This document shows positions 1 through 8,386 of a DNA stretch of 64,000 nt, in pieces. Position 1 is the first letter of the stretch. The number at the start of each line of letters is the position of its first letter. The notes under the pieces are model-generated. The model did no database searches. It was given only the letters and a program-made list of their open reading frames with translations, and was not told the DNA's origin. The DNA is taken from contig NZ_JAVQLW010000003.1 of the NCBI RefSeq assembly GCF_031822435.1, forward strand, positions 186,001 to 250,000, given 5' to 3'. The DNA comes from Paracoccus sp. MBLB3053. GTDB taxonomy: Bacteria; Pseudomonadota; Alphaproteobacteria; Rhodobacterales; Rhodobacteraceae. The position numbers and the translations under genes are program-made.

Positions 1-697
1 GAGCCAGTGTCAGAAAACCGTCCGACATGGGTGCCGAACAGAACCATTTGTGCCCCGTCAGACGCCAGCCATGCCCGTCCCGCTGTGCCCACGTCGTATT
101 GGCCCTCACGTCCGAGCCGCCTTGCTTTTCGGTCAGCGCCATCCCCATCGTCGCACCGGTCTTGCTCGCAAGGGGCGCGACCGACGGGTCATAGCTGGGC
201 CGCAGCAGCTTGTCGCGCCATGCCAGAATCTTCGAGTCGTCGCTTTTTGCAAGGGCTGGGATCGCGGCATAGGTCATGGTCAGGGGACAGCAATGGCCGG
301 GCTCGACCTGGCTTGCCATATAGACCATCAGGGCATGCGCGCTGTGGCCACGCGGCGTTCCTTCCCAGGCGATGCTTGAATAGCCGGCCGAGCGAGACAT
401 GGTCATGAAGCGATGATAGGCGGGATGAAAACGCACCTCGTCCAGCCTGCGGCCGGCCCGATCAAAAAGGAAAAGCTCGGGACCATGGCGATTTGCCTCG
501 CGCGCTGACCATCGCATATCTCGCGAGCCGATCGCGCGCCCATAATTCCCAAGCCGACGTCGCGTTTCGTCGTCAAGTTCCGCCAGGCTTTCCTGGATTG
601 CGGGATCGTCATTCATGAGATCAGCGTCATCCCGCTCGGATGGCTGGTTTTCGACGCGGTGTGTGCCAAGTTCCGATTGAGCTTCGATCGAGCGCAT
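1..697 (-). CDS. aidB: AidB-like acyl-CoA dehydrogenase, 5' part
   Basis: Leftward gene whose 3' end lies outside the window; about 232 codons are visible. The N terminus carries the AidB signature THRVENQP, followed by RRLDEVRFHPAYH, the flavin-site region MGMALTEKQGGSDV and the strand GHKWFCSAP, all in the order of E. coli AidB. AidB is an FAD protein of the acyl-CoA dehydrogenase superfamily that binds DNA and is induced in the adaptive response to alkylation; its substrate is not settled. The ATG at 697 is preceded by AAGGAG at a normal distance. It lies downstream of dctA on the same strand, with a hairpin between them, so co-transcription is doubtful. Family assignment is firm; the physiological role is inferred. 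Confidence 0.9.
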   Translation of the reverse strand, partial: MRSIEAQSELGTHRVENQPSERDDADLMNDDPAIQESLAELDDETRRRLGNYGRAIGSRDMRWSAREANRHGPELFLFDRAGRRLDEVRFHPAYHRFMTMSRSAGYSSIAWEGTPRGHSAHALMVYMASQVEPGHCCPLTMTYAAIPALAKSDDSKILAWRDKLLRPSYDPSVAPLASKTGATMGMALTEKQGGSDVRANTTWAQRDGHGWRLTGHKWFCSAPMSDGFLTLA

Positions 698-772
698 ACC
701 CTGACTCCTTCGGCAACGACGTTGCCGACCCAGCCTAGCAGCTTGGCGCGGATGCGCGACCCGGAATGGATT

Positions 773-800
773 GCGCCCGCAGGCCTGGGGCTGCGGGCGC
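773..800 (-). terminator. Hairpin between dctA and aidB
   Basis: A perfect 10-bp stem (GCGCCCGCAG at 773-782 pairing with CTGCGGGCGC at 791-800) with an 8-base loop lies just after dctA. No T tract follows on the minus strand, so it may be a weak terminator or a transcript-stabilising hairpin. Confidence 0.5.
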
Positions 801-825
801 TGAGATCGTCAATGGAAGCTCCGAT

Positions 826-2193
826 TCAGTCGGCGCTGGCTTCGTTCAACTGCAAACCGGCCGGGGCAGCATTCAGGTCGCGCACGGGACGGACCACGCC
901 ATCTGAGCCACCGGCCAGGGCCAGGTCGAACTGCTCACGGTTCAGTGCGCCTTCCCAACGGCTGACGACGACTGTCGCGACGGCATTGCCAATGAAGTTG
1001 GTGATCGAGCGGCATTCCGACATGAACCGGTCGACGCCCAGGATCAGCGCCATGCCCGCGACGGGAATGGTCGGGACCACGGACAGTGTCGCGGCCAGGG
1101 TGATGAAGCCCGCTCCGGTGACGCCTGCTGCGCCCTTGGACGACAGCATTGCGACCAGCAGCAGCAGAACCTGCTGTTGCAGCGTCAGGTCGGTATTCGT
1201 CGCCTGAGCGATGAACAGCGCGGCCAGGGTCATGTAGATGTTCGTGCCGTCTAGGTTGAAGCTGTAACCGGTCGGAACGACCAGGCCGACGACCGAGCGC
1301 TTGCATCCGGCCTTCTCCATCTTCTCCATCAGGGCGGGCAGGGCCGATTCCGACGAAGACGTGCCCAGCACCAGCAGGATTTCGGTCTTGAGATACGAGA
1401 TCAGTCGGAAGATCGAGAAGCCGTTCAGCATGCAGACGGTCCCGAGGATCACGATGACGAACAGGGCCGAGGTCAGGTAGAACGTACCGACCAGCGTCGC
1501 GAGATTGACGACCGAGGCGATACCATACTTGCCAATCGTGAAGGCAAAGGCCCCGAATGCACCGATCGGCGCGGCCTTCATGAGAATGTCGACGACGCGG
1601 AATATCGCGTGACTCAGCGCTTCGAACAGTGTCACGACCGGCTTGGCCTTGTCCCCGACCAGGATCAGCCCGATCCCGAACAGGATTGCCACGAACAGCA
1701 CTTGCAGGATGTTTCCGTCGACGAATGCCGAAGCGATCGTCGTCGGGATGATATCCATGACAAAGCCGGTGATCGAGGTTTCATGGGCCTTGGCTGCATA
1801 ATCCGCGACCTTGCTGGCATCGAGGCTTGCCGGGTCGATGTTCATGCCGGCTCCTGGCCGGATGACATTCGCAATGATCAGCCCGACCACCAGGGCGAGC
1901 GTCGAGAAGGTGAAGAAATAGCCGAAGGCCTTTCCCACCACCGATCCCACACCTTTCAGCGTGCCCATCCCGGCAAGGCCCGTGACGATGGTCAGGAAGA
2001 TGACCGGCGCGATGATCATCTTCACCAGCTTGATGAAGGCGTCTCCCAGCGGTTTGAGCGCTTCGCCGGTTTCAGGATAGAAATGCCCGATCAGGGCTCC
2101 GGCAGCGATGGCACATAGAACCTGGAAATAGAGATGTTGGTAGAACGGGCGCGGGGACTGGATGCCCGGCGCAGCCGATGTGTCGATTTGCAT
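826..2193 (-). CDS. dctA: C4-dicarboxylate:cation symporter DctA
   Basis: 455 residues, the usual length for DctA of the DAACS (glutamate transporter fold) family, importing succinate, fumarate, malate and related acids with cations across the inner membrane. Visible hallmarks are the serine-rich hairpin [16 protein letters not shown], the GYSFNLDGT motif in the ion/substrate site, and multiple hydrophobic spans, the first pair around residues 20-75 ([18 protein letters not shown] onward). The start is supported by GGAGGAGG upstream of the ATG. It is divergent from dctB-dctD, the classical sensor/regulator for this carrier, and two DctD-type palindromes sit in the shared upstream region, so induction by external dicarboxylates is likely. 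Orthology is clear from sequence plus context. Confidence 0.96.
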   Translation of the reverse strand: MQIDTSAAPGIQSPRPFYQHLYFQVLCAIAAGALIGHFYPETGEALKPLGDAFIKLVKMIIAPVIFLTIVTGLAGMGTLKGVGSVVGKAFGYFFTFSTLALVVGLIIANVIRPGAGMNIDPASLDASKVADYAAKAHETSITGFVMDIIPTTIASAFVDGNILQVLFVAILFGIGLILVGDKAKPVVTLFEALSHAIFRVVDILMKAAPIGAFGAFAFTIGKYGIASVVNLATLVGTFYLTSALFVIVILGTVCMLNGFSIFRLISYLKTEILLVLGTSSSESALPALMEKMEKAGCKRSVVGLVVPTGYSFNLDGTNIYMTLAALFIAQATNTDLTLQQQVLLLLVAMLSSKGAAGVTGAGFITLAATLSVVPTIPVAGMALILGVDRFMSECRSITNFIGNAVATVVVSRWEGALNREQFDLALAGGSDGVVRPVRDLNAAPAGLQLNEASAD

Positions 2194-2328
2194 AAAGGCC
2201 TCCTCCGACCTGCGAATGACGGATTGTGACGGCCATGATATGATTTCGGGATGCAGCGCACAAAATTAGCACGCATGGCTGCAATGCGTTGTAAACATGG
2301 CTTTTTGTTGCCATCTGGCGGCGTAGCA

Positions 2329-2346
2329 TGTGCGGTTTTCCACACA
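2329..2346. promoter_or_regulatory. DctD-type upstream activating site, distal
   Basis: An 18-bp near-perfect palindrome TGTGCGG-TTTT-CCACACA in the dctA-dctB spacer. It resembles the DctD sites in front of rhizobial dctA as I recall them. It pairs with a second copy 31 bp away, three helical turns, so both lie on one face of the DNA. Confidence 0.75.
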
Positions 2347-2359
2347 GCTGTCTTGTGGT

Positions 2360-2377
2360 AGTGTGGAAATCCGCACA
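2360..2377. promoter_or_regulatory. DctD-type upstream activating site, second copy
   Basis: Second palindrome, nGTGTGG-AAAT-CCGCACA, nearly the reverse complement of the first site. It ends 31 bases before the dctB start, so the pair may influence dctB as well as dctA. I found no convincing GG-N10-GC sigma-54 promoter between these sites and dctA. Confidence 0.75.
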
Positions 2378-2408
2378 ATGGATCATGACGCCAACTGAAG
2401 GAATTGCG

Positions 2409-4097
2409 ATGGAAGATTCGGGCGTCGCATATGCGCCAGGGACGCGGGCCAGGCACTTGTATGTGCTGCCGGTCACCGCTGCCATCATCGCCTGCCTTTG
2501 CATACTCGCGCTGACCTTCTGGATCGTGCGTGAAAGGGGGATCGATCTACAGACCCGGCAATTGGAAGGGGCGGCCCGCACTCAGATTCAGACGCTGGAA
2601 AGCATCCTTGCAAAGCAACGCGCCGTTGCTGCTGTGCTTGCGGATGACAGTGGCATTCGCGATGCGCTGGTTGATAGGCTCGACTCGGACGTCGCGCGGG
2701 TTTCCATCAAGCTCGACCGATTGCGCGATCAGACAAACAGCGCCGTCATCTATCTGCTTGATCGGGAGGGAGTCGCGATCGCGGCTTCGAACTGGGACGA
2801 GACCGTCAGTTTCGTCGGGCTTGACTACAGCTTTCGGGAATATTTCAGCGAGGCCCTGCTGAGGGGCGAGGCAACGCAGTTCGCCCTGGGGACAGTCAGC
2901 AAGCGTCCCGGACTTTACCTGTCCCATGACGTGGTGAGCGGGGAAGAGCAACTGGGCGTCGTGGTGGTAAAGGTCGAATTCGACGGGGTCGAGCAGAACT
3001 GGGGACGCTCGGCCCAGGATATCCTTGTCGTTGACGGTGCCGGGCAGGTGATCCTGACCAGTCAGCCGGACCGCCGTTTCAAGCCGCTCTTGCCCGCCAA
3101 GGGTGCCGAGGTGGTGGTCGAGCTTCCTGTTTCCGGGGCGGATTGGCGCCTGATCGCCCGCGCGGTTCCCGCCGGGGCAAACCAGGCGGCAGCCCTGGCG
3201 GCCGGGACGGTCGGTTTTCTTCTGACGCTATCACTTGCCGGCGCGGTCTGGGCCGTTCGGGCAAGAACGCGTGCAGCCCGCAGGGCAGAGACGGAAAGGC
3301 TCTACCGAGCGGATCTGGAACGGGCAGTCGACGAGCGGACACACGCACTTTCCGAAGAAATGCGCGAAAGACGGGCGGCGGAGCAACGCCTGGTCCGGCT
3401 GCAAGGGGAAATGGTGCAGGCCAACAAGCTTGCGACATTGGGCCAGATTACGGCCGGGGTCGCGCATGAGGTGAACTCGCCACTCGCGACCATCCGGCTC
3501 TTGGCTGAAAACGGGCAGCAGATGCTTTCGGCCGGTCAGGGCGCGCGCCTCGACGGAAACCTTGGCCAGATCATCCGAATGTCGGACCGGATCGCCCAGA
3601 TCATCACCGAGTTGCGCAGCTTCGCTCGCAAGGCGACAGGCGAGATTGGGGCGGTTCCACTGGGCGAGGCGCTCGACGCGGCTTTGCTGCTTGTCGCCAG
3701 CCGTCGTCGGGCAGAGGGGATCAAGATCATGCTGCCAGCGGTCCCACCGCGATTGCGGGTGCAGGCGGAAACCGTCAGGCTTGAGCAGATCCTCGTCAAC
3801 CTGATCCAGAACGCTCAGGAAGCGCTCGCGGGGCAAGTTGATGCCGAGCTTCGGATCGCTCTTTCCATGACCGATGACCGCGTTCGCGTGACGGTTTCGG
3901 ATAACGGGCCGGGCCTCTCACCGGAAATAGCTGCGCATCTGTTCACCCCCTTTGCGACGAGCAAACGAGAAGGGCTTGGATTGGGGTTGGTGATTTCCCA
4001 AGGAATTGCGCGCGATTTCGGGGGCGAGCTGACCGCCGAGCCGCCTTGCCCCGGTCAGGGGGCGACCTTCCACCTTGATCTTCGGATGGCCAAATGA
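2409..4097 (+). CDS. dctB: C4-dicarboxylate sensor histidine kinase DctB
   Basis: 562 residues. One membrane span at about 17-40, a periplasmic sensing region to about 258 (double-Cache type in this family), a second span at about 258-282, then a coiled linker and the kinase core. The H box GVAHEVNSPLATI puts the phospho-acceptor at His353, followed by the N box NLIQNAQEAL and the glycine boxes DNGPGLS and GLGLGLVISQGIA. It senses external dicarboxylates and phosphorylates DctD. The frame is open from 2328, but GAAGGA precedes the ATG at 2409, and the earlier codons run through the DctD sites, so 2409 is preferred. It overlaps dctD by 4 bases. Confidence 0.93.
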   Translation: MEDSGVAYAPGTRARHLYVLPVTAAIIACLCILALTFWIVRERGIDLQTRQLEGAARTQIQTLESILAKQRAVAAVLADDSGIRDALVDRLDSDVARVSIKLDRLRDQTNSAVIYLLDREGVAIAASNWDETVSFVGLDYSFREYFSEALLRGEATQFALGTVSKRPGLYLSHDVVSGEEQLGVVVVKVEFDGVEQNWGRSAQDILVVDGAGQVILTSQPDRRFKPLLPAKGAEVVVELPVSGADWRLIARAVPAGANQAAALAAGTVGFLLTLSLAGAVWAVRARTRAARRAETERLYRADLERAVDERTHALSEEMRERRAAEQRLVRLQGEMVQANKLATLGQITAGVAHEVNSPLATIRLLAENGQQMLSAGQGARLDGNLGQIIRMSDRIAQIITELRSFARKATGEIGAVPLGEALDAALLLVASRRRAEGIKIMLPAVPPRLRVQAETVRLEQILVNLIQNAQEALAGQVDAELRIALSMTDDRVRVTVSDNGPGLSPEIAAHLFTPFATSKREGLGLGLVISQGIARDFGGELTAEPPCPGQGATFHLDLRMAK

Positions 4098-5431
4098 CCG
4101 ATATGCCCCTTGTCCGCCTTGTCGATGACGATCCAGACCTGCTGGCAGCACAGGTCCAATCGCTGGAGATTGCAGGCTTTCGCGCCGAAGCCTTTACTGA
4201 ACCCGATGCGGCGCTGCGCGATCTCGGAACCGACTGGCCGGGGATTGTTCTAAGCGATGTCCGCATGCCGAAAATGGACGGCTTTCAGCTTTTCGAACGC
4301 ATCCATGCCATCGATCCGGAATTGCCTGTCATTCTGCTGACCGGGCATGGCGATGTCCCGATGGCGGTGGCGGCGCTCAGGCAGGGGGTTTACGATTTTC
4401 TCACGAAGCCGATCGGAGGGGGCTCGCTGATCGCGGCGCTGGGTCGGGCCGCTTCGGCGCGCGCGTTGGTGCTGGAAAATCGCAATCTTCGCCGACTGCA
4501 ACATGAGCGATCGGCCAGCGAAACCCGGCTGATCGGGCAAAGTGCCTTCATGATGCATCTGCGTGAAACGGTCGAGCGGCTTGGCGGGGCCGAAGGTGAC
4601 GTGATGATCCTTGGACCGACAGGGTCGGGAAAGGAGACGGTTGCGCGGGCCATCCACCGGCAAAGCCAGCGGCTTGCTCGCAATTTCGTCCGGGTGTCCT
4701 GCGCCACGCTCGACGAAGCTCGATTCGACAGCGAAATGCGGGGGAGCGAGGCCGCCGGACGCGGCCAAAGGATCGCGGGCCAGCTTGAGCGGGCGCATCG
4801 GGGAACGCTTTACCTCGATGATGTCGAAGCCCTGTCGCCGGCCTTGCAGGCGCGTCTTCTCGAACTGATCGAGGACAAGGCTTTTGTGCCAACGGGGGCA
4901 ACCGGCCCTCGCCCCTTGGATGTCCGGATCATTGCGGCAAGTCGCGCCGATCTTGGACAGTGCATGAAAGACGGTTCGTTTCGCAGCGACCTGTTCTATC
5001 GCTTGTCCGGGATCACCCTGACCCTGCCTCCATTGGCGGAGCGGCGCGAGGATATTCCGGAATTGTTTCAGCATTTCCTGCTTTCCGTGGCCGCACGGAT
5101 GGACCTGCCGGTGAGGCCGATCACCGGCGAGGTCAAGGCCCGACTGTCGGCCTATGGCTGGCCGGGCAACCTGCGCGAATTGCGGCATTTTGCCGAACAT
5201 CATGCGCTGGGACTATCGCCATTCGAGCCGTCGGCTTCGGGTGCAGAGAGTCAGGGGCTGACCGATCTTGTTGCCGAATATGAGGCCGAATTGATCCGGG
5301 ATGCCCTTCGGTTGGCCGAGGGCAATGCGACGGCCGCCATGTCCCGGCTGCGGCTGGCGCGGAAGACCTTTTACGACAAGCTGACGCGGCACGGGATCAA
5401 GCCTGTGGAGTTTCGCAGAACCCGGACCTGA
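4094..5431 (+). CDS. dctD: DctD-type response regulator lacking GAFTGA
   Basis: 445 residues with three parts: receiver domain (about 5-120; acidic DDD at 11-13, phospho-acceptor Asp55, Thr83, Lys105), AAA+ domain (about 145-370; Walker A GPTGSGKE at 174-181, Walker B-like GTLYLDD at 237-243) and a C-terminal Fis-type helix-turn-helix (NATAAMSRLRLARKTFYDKL). It is the partner of DctB and should bind the palindromes before dctA. Odd feature: the GAFTGA loop that touches sigma-54 is absent. Between SEMRGSE and the Walker B strand, where ELFGHEKGAFTGA is expected, the sequence is AAGRGQRIAGQLERAH and about three residues are missing. Walker B also has DD instead of DE. It may activate another sigma factor or act as a repressor. 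Confidence 0.92.
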   Translation: MTDMPLVRLVDDDPDLLAAQVQSLEIAGFRAEAFTEPDAALRDLGTDWPGIVLSDVRMPKMDGFQLFERIHAIDPELPVILLTGHGDVPMAVAALRQGVYDFLTKPIGGGSLIAALGRAASARALVLENRNLRRLQHERSASETRLIGQSAFMMHLRETVERLGGAEGDVMILGPTGSGKETVARAIHRQSQRLARNFVRVSCATLDEARFDSEMRGSEAAGRGQRIAGQLERAHRGTLYLDDVEALSPALQARLLELIEDKAFVPTGATGPRPLDVRIIAASRADLGQCMKDGSFRSDLFYRLSGITLTLPPLAERREDIPELFQHFLLSVAARMDLPVRPITGEVKARLSAYGWPGNLRELRHFAEHHALGLSPFEPSASGAESQGLTDLVAEYEAELIRDALRLAEGNATAAMSRLRLARKTFYDKLTRHGIKPVEFRRTRT

Positions 5432-5444
5432 GCGGTACCTGTGC

Positions 5445-5480
5445 AAAAAAAGATCGGCGCCGATCCCCCGGCGCCGATCT
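5445..5480 (-). terminator. Rho-independent terminator of the TRAP operon
   Basis: A perfect 12-bp stem (AGATCGGCGCCG at 5451-5462 with its complement at 5469-5480) and a 6-base loop, followed on the minus strand by seven T residues. It ends the leftward TRAP operon; on the plus strand it may also stop dctD transcripts, though no T tract follows there. Confidence 0.9.
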
Positions 5481-5516
5481 GAAACGTAAATGAGGCCGCA
5501 GAACAGCCGTTTTAGA

Positions 5517-6530
5517 TCAGTTCTTTGCGCGAATTTCTTCGAGCGTTTTCTGGACCCGATCGACGACTTCCTCGCCGATCTCGGCCTTGTGCTTTTCGTA
5601 GACCACTTGCGATTTCTCGAGCATGCGCTCCTGCTCGGCCGGGTCGATCGTGTTGAATTCCAGGCCAGCAGCCTCGATTTTCGCCAGCGAGGCCTTGTTC
5701 AGGTCCTGGATAACCTTGCGTTCTTCGTCGCGGCCGACGGCCGCGCAGTCACGCAGCGCCTGCTGTTCTTCGGGCGAGTAGGTGTTGAAGATCGCTTTCG
5801 AGAACAGGAACAGGAACGGCGTGTAGGCGTGTTTGGTTTCGCTCACGTAGCTTTGCACCTCGTAGAACTTCGAGGTGTCGATCGTCACATAGGGGTTTTC
5901 CTGAGCGTCGATCGCCTTGGTTTCCAGCGCCGAGAAAACCTCGCCGAAGGCCATCGGGGTCGCGTTCGCACCGAAGTTCGAGAAGCTGTCGAGGAAGATG
6001 TTGTTCTGCATCACGCGCAGTTTCATGCCCTCGAAGTCTTCCCATTTGGTGATCGGGCGCTTCGAATTCGACACGTTACGGAAGCCGTTTTCCCAATAGG
6101 CGAGGTTGACGAGCCCGGCTTCGTCCAGCTTTTCGTTCAGGAAATCTCCGAACTCGCCGTCCATCACCTCATAGGCTTCCTCATTGCTGCGGAAGAGGAA
6201 CGGCAGGTCGAAGACGCCAAGCGCCGGGACGATGCCCACGAGCGGCGAGGATGAGGTCACGACGGCTTCCTGCACGCCCGAGCGCAGGGCCTGGGTCGCT
6301 TGCAGGTCGCCGCCAAGTGCGCCGCCCCAGAAACCCGTCATCTTCATCTGCCCGCCGGTCTTGTCGTCAAGACACGCCTGCATGGCCTTCATGCCGTTGT
6401 TGACCGGATGGTCTTCATTGATGCCGTTCGACACCTTGAAGTTGCGCGACTTGAATTCCGCCATGGCGGGGGTGGCCGCACCGAATACGGTTGAGACAAG
6501 CAGGACTGCCTTGATTGCGGAGCTTTTCAT
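5517..6530 (-). CDS. TRAP transporter solute-binding protein, DctP family
   Basis: 337 residues with a Sec signal peptide (MKSSAIKAVLLVSTVFGAATPAMA). DctP-family motifs include the strand GGALGGDLQATQALRSGVQE and the region GMKLRVMQNN, whose conserved Arg binds the carboxylate of organic-acid ligands, then PMAFGEVFSALETKAID. It captures the substrate in the periplasm for the QM membrane pair. The open frame starts 15 codons earlier, but GGGAGGA precedes the ATG at 6530 and the signal peptide starts there. Gene order is Q-M-P, with the binding protein last and followed by a strong terminator. Neighbours suggest a sugar acid rather than a C4-dicarboxylate as substrate. Confidence 0.93.
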   Translation of the reverse strand: MKSSAIKAVLLVSTVFGAATPAMAEFKSRNFKVSNGINEDHPVNNGMKAMQACLDDKTGGQMKMTGFWGGALGGDLQATQALRSGVQEAVVTSSSPLVGIVPALGVFDLPFLFRSNEEAYEVMDGEFGDFLNEKLDEAGLVNLAYWENGFRNVSNSKRPITKWEDFEGMKLRVMQNNIFLDSFSNFGANATPMAFGEVFSALETKAIDAQENPYVTIDTSKFYEVQSYVSETKHAYTPFLFLFSKAIFNTYSPEEQQALRDCAAVGRDEERKVIQDLNKASLAKIEAAGLEFNTIDPAEQERMLEKSQVVYEKHKAEIGEEVVDRVQKTLEEIRAKN

Positions 6531-6571
6531 GTGGATCCTCCCATTTGATGGAAAAGCGGTAAAACGGTTGA

Positions 6572-7849
6572 TCAATAGAACCAGCTCGCCGGCACCAGAA
6601 TGATCTGGGGGAACAGCACGAGCAGGAGCAGGACCGCGACCTCGGCGATCAGGAAGGGCAAGACCCCGACAATCACCCGGCCCAATGGAACCTTCCCCAC
6701 GCCACTGACCACGTTCAGCACGACGCCGACGGGTGGGGTGAGCAGACCGATGCAGCAGTTCATGATGAACATCACGCCGAAATAGACCGGATCGATGCCT
6801 GCCTTGGTGATGATCGGCAGCAGGACCGGCGTCAGGATCAGGATGGTTGGGGTCAGGTCCAGAGCCGTGCCGACGATGAGGATCAGGATCATGATCGCCA
6901 GCATCAGCAGTTTCGGGCGATCGATCAGCGGCTCGATATATGACGTGATTTCGGCCGGAATGTTCGCTGCGGTGATCAGCCAGGCCGATACCAGCGCTGC
7001 GCAGACCAGGAACATGATCGCGGCGGTGGTGCGCGCGGCGGAAAGCAGCACCAGGTGCAATTCGGTGATCTTGAGTTCGCGATAGACGAACAGGCCCACG
7101 AACAGCGCGTAGAACGCGGCGACAACCGCGGCTTCGGTCGGGGTCACGACGCCCAGCTTGATGCCACCCAAGATGATGACCGGCATGCCAAGTGCCCAGA
7201 CCGCGCGGGCCGAAGCGCGACCACGCTCACCCCAGCTTGCCTTCGGCAGGGTTTCGACATTGTCCTTCCCGGCCACGACCACCCATGTGAACATGAGCAC
7301 GAGGCCCATCAGAACGCCCGGCACGATGCCAGCCATGAACAGTTTGGAGATCGAGACGTTCGCGGCGACGCCGAATACGATGAAGGCCATCGAGGGCGGG
7401 ATCACCGGTGCGATGACGCCGCCTGCGGCGATCAGGCCCGCCGAGCGCGGCACGTTATAGCCGGCCTTGGCCATCATCGGGATCAGGATCGCGGCCAATG
7501 CTGCGGTATCGGCAGCGGCCGAGCCCGAGATCGAGGCCATGATGATCGCGGCAAAGATCGCGACGAAACCGAGCCCGCCACGAATATGGCCGACGCAAGC
7601 GATCGAGAAGTCGATGATGCGCTTGGACAGCCCGCCTGCGTTCATCAGCTCGCCCGCAAGGACGAAGAAGGGAATGGCGAGCAGGGTGAAGGTATCCGCC
7701 CCGATCATCATGTTCTGAGCGATGATCTGGGTATTGAACATCCCCATGTAGCTCATGAGAATGACGCCGCAGAACATGAGCGCGAAGGCGACAGGTGCTC
7801 CGATCGCCATGGCGCCGAGGAGCGAGACGATAAAGACGACGAGGGTCAT
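6572..7849 (-). CDS. TRAP transporter large permease, DctM family
   Basis: 425 residues, almost entirely hydrophobic, standard for the 12-13-helix DctM subunit that couples sodium entry to substrate movement. Family marks include GAPVAFALM near the N terminus, the stretch IPFFVLAGELMNAGGLS and the C-terminal MNCCIGLLTPPVGVVLNV. It overlaps the small subunit gene by 4 bases, showing translational coupling, and is 41 bases from the binding-protein gene. Its substrate is set by the binding protein and is probably the sugar acid handled by neighbouring dehydratases and dehydrogenases. Confidence 0.95.
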   Translation of the reverse strand: MTLVVFIVSLLGAMAIGAPVAFALMFCGVILMSYMGMFNTQIIAQNMMIGADTFTLLAIPFFVLAGELMNAGGLSKRIIDFSIACVGHIRGGLGFVAIFAAIIMASISGSAAADTAALAAILIPMMAKAGYNVPRSAGLIAAGGVIAPVIPPSMAFIVFGVAANVSISKLFMAGIVPGVLMGLVLMFTWVVVAGKDNVETLPKASWGERGRASARAVWALGMPVIILGGIKLGVVTPTEAAVVAAFYALFVGLFVYRELKITELHLVLLSAARTTAAIMFLVCAALVSAWLITAANIPAEITSYIEPLIDRPKLLMLAIMILILIVGTALDLTPTILILTPVLLPIITKAGIDPVYFGVMFIMNCCIGLLTPPVGVVLNVVSGVGKVPLGRVIVGVLPFLIAEVAVLLLLVLFPQIILVPASWFY

Positions 7850-8385
7850 AGAGCGCGCTCCGAGAGTTCTTCGACGCTGTGCCGCTCACCCGCGAAGGCG
7901 GCAATCTCAGCGTCCGAAACCTTGCCGGTCAAGAGCCGCAGAAAGCGTTCGAGCGTGATGAGAATGATGCAGGTGGCCGTGAACAGCCCGGTCCCGTAGA
8001 CCCATCCCATTGGTATGCCGGATACCGGGGCGGACATGCTCATGTTGATCGGAAGCTGCTTCCATGTGCCGATGAACAGGACCGCCGAACAGCCGATGAT
8101 CAAGAGGTCAGACAGCCCCATCGCAAGCATCCGGCCCTTGCGACCAAGCATGGCGACAAAGGTTTCCATGCCCATATGCAGATTGTGACGATGCGCGACC
8201 ACCGCGCCGATGAAGGTCAGCCATACGAAGAAGAAACGCGACAATTCCTCGGTGACGGGGATGCCCGAATTCATCGCATAGCGAAGAACGACGTTGACGA
8301 AGACCATCAGCGCCATGCCCCCGATCAGGACGCAGAGCAGCACGTCAAGCAGGCGGTAAAACAGGTTGATTGCTGCCCTGACCAT
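7846..8385 (-). CDS. TRAP transporter small permease, DctQ family
   Basis: 179 residues with four hydrophobic spans, the DctQ pattern; LSRFFFVWLTFIGAVVAHRH is a typical second-helix region. DctQ forms the membrane complex with DctM. It starts one base after the upstream XylX-like gene ends and overlaps dctM by four bases, so enzyme and transporter are made from one message. Confidence 0.93.
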   Translation of the reverse strand: MVRAAINLFYRLLDVLLCVLIGGMALMVFVNVVLRYAMNSGIPVTEELSRFFFVWLTFIGAVVAHRHNLHMGMETFVAMLGRKGRMLAMGLSDLLIIGCSAVLFIGTWKQLPINMSMSAPVSGIPMGWVYGTGLFTATCIILITLERFLRLLTGKVSDAEIAAFAGERHSVEELSERAL

Positions 8386-8386
8386 C

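Noticed and set aside
2194-2328. Sigma-54 promoter for dctA
   Set aside because: The nearest candidates miss the spacing (TGGCAACAAAAAGC has 9 instead of 10 bases between GG and GC) or the -12 GC, so I did not call one.
2328-2408. Upstream extension of dctB
   Set aside because: These codons overlap the DctD-type palindromes and lack a ribosome site; the ATG at 2409 follows GAAGGA.
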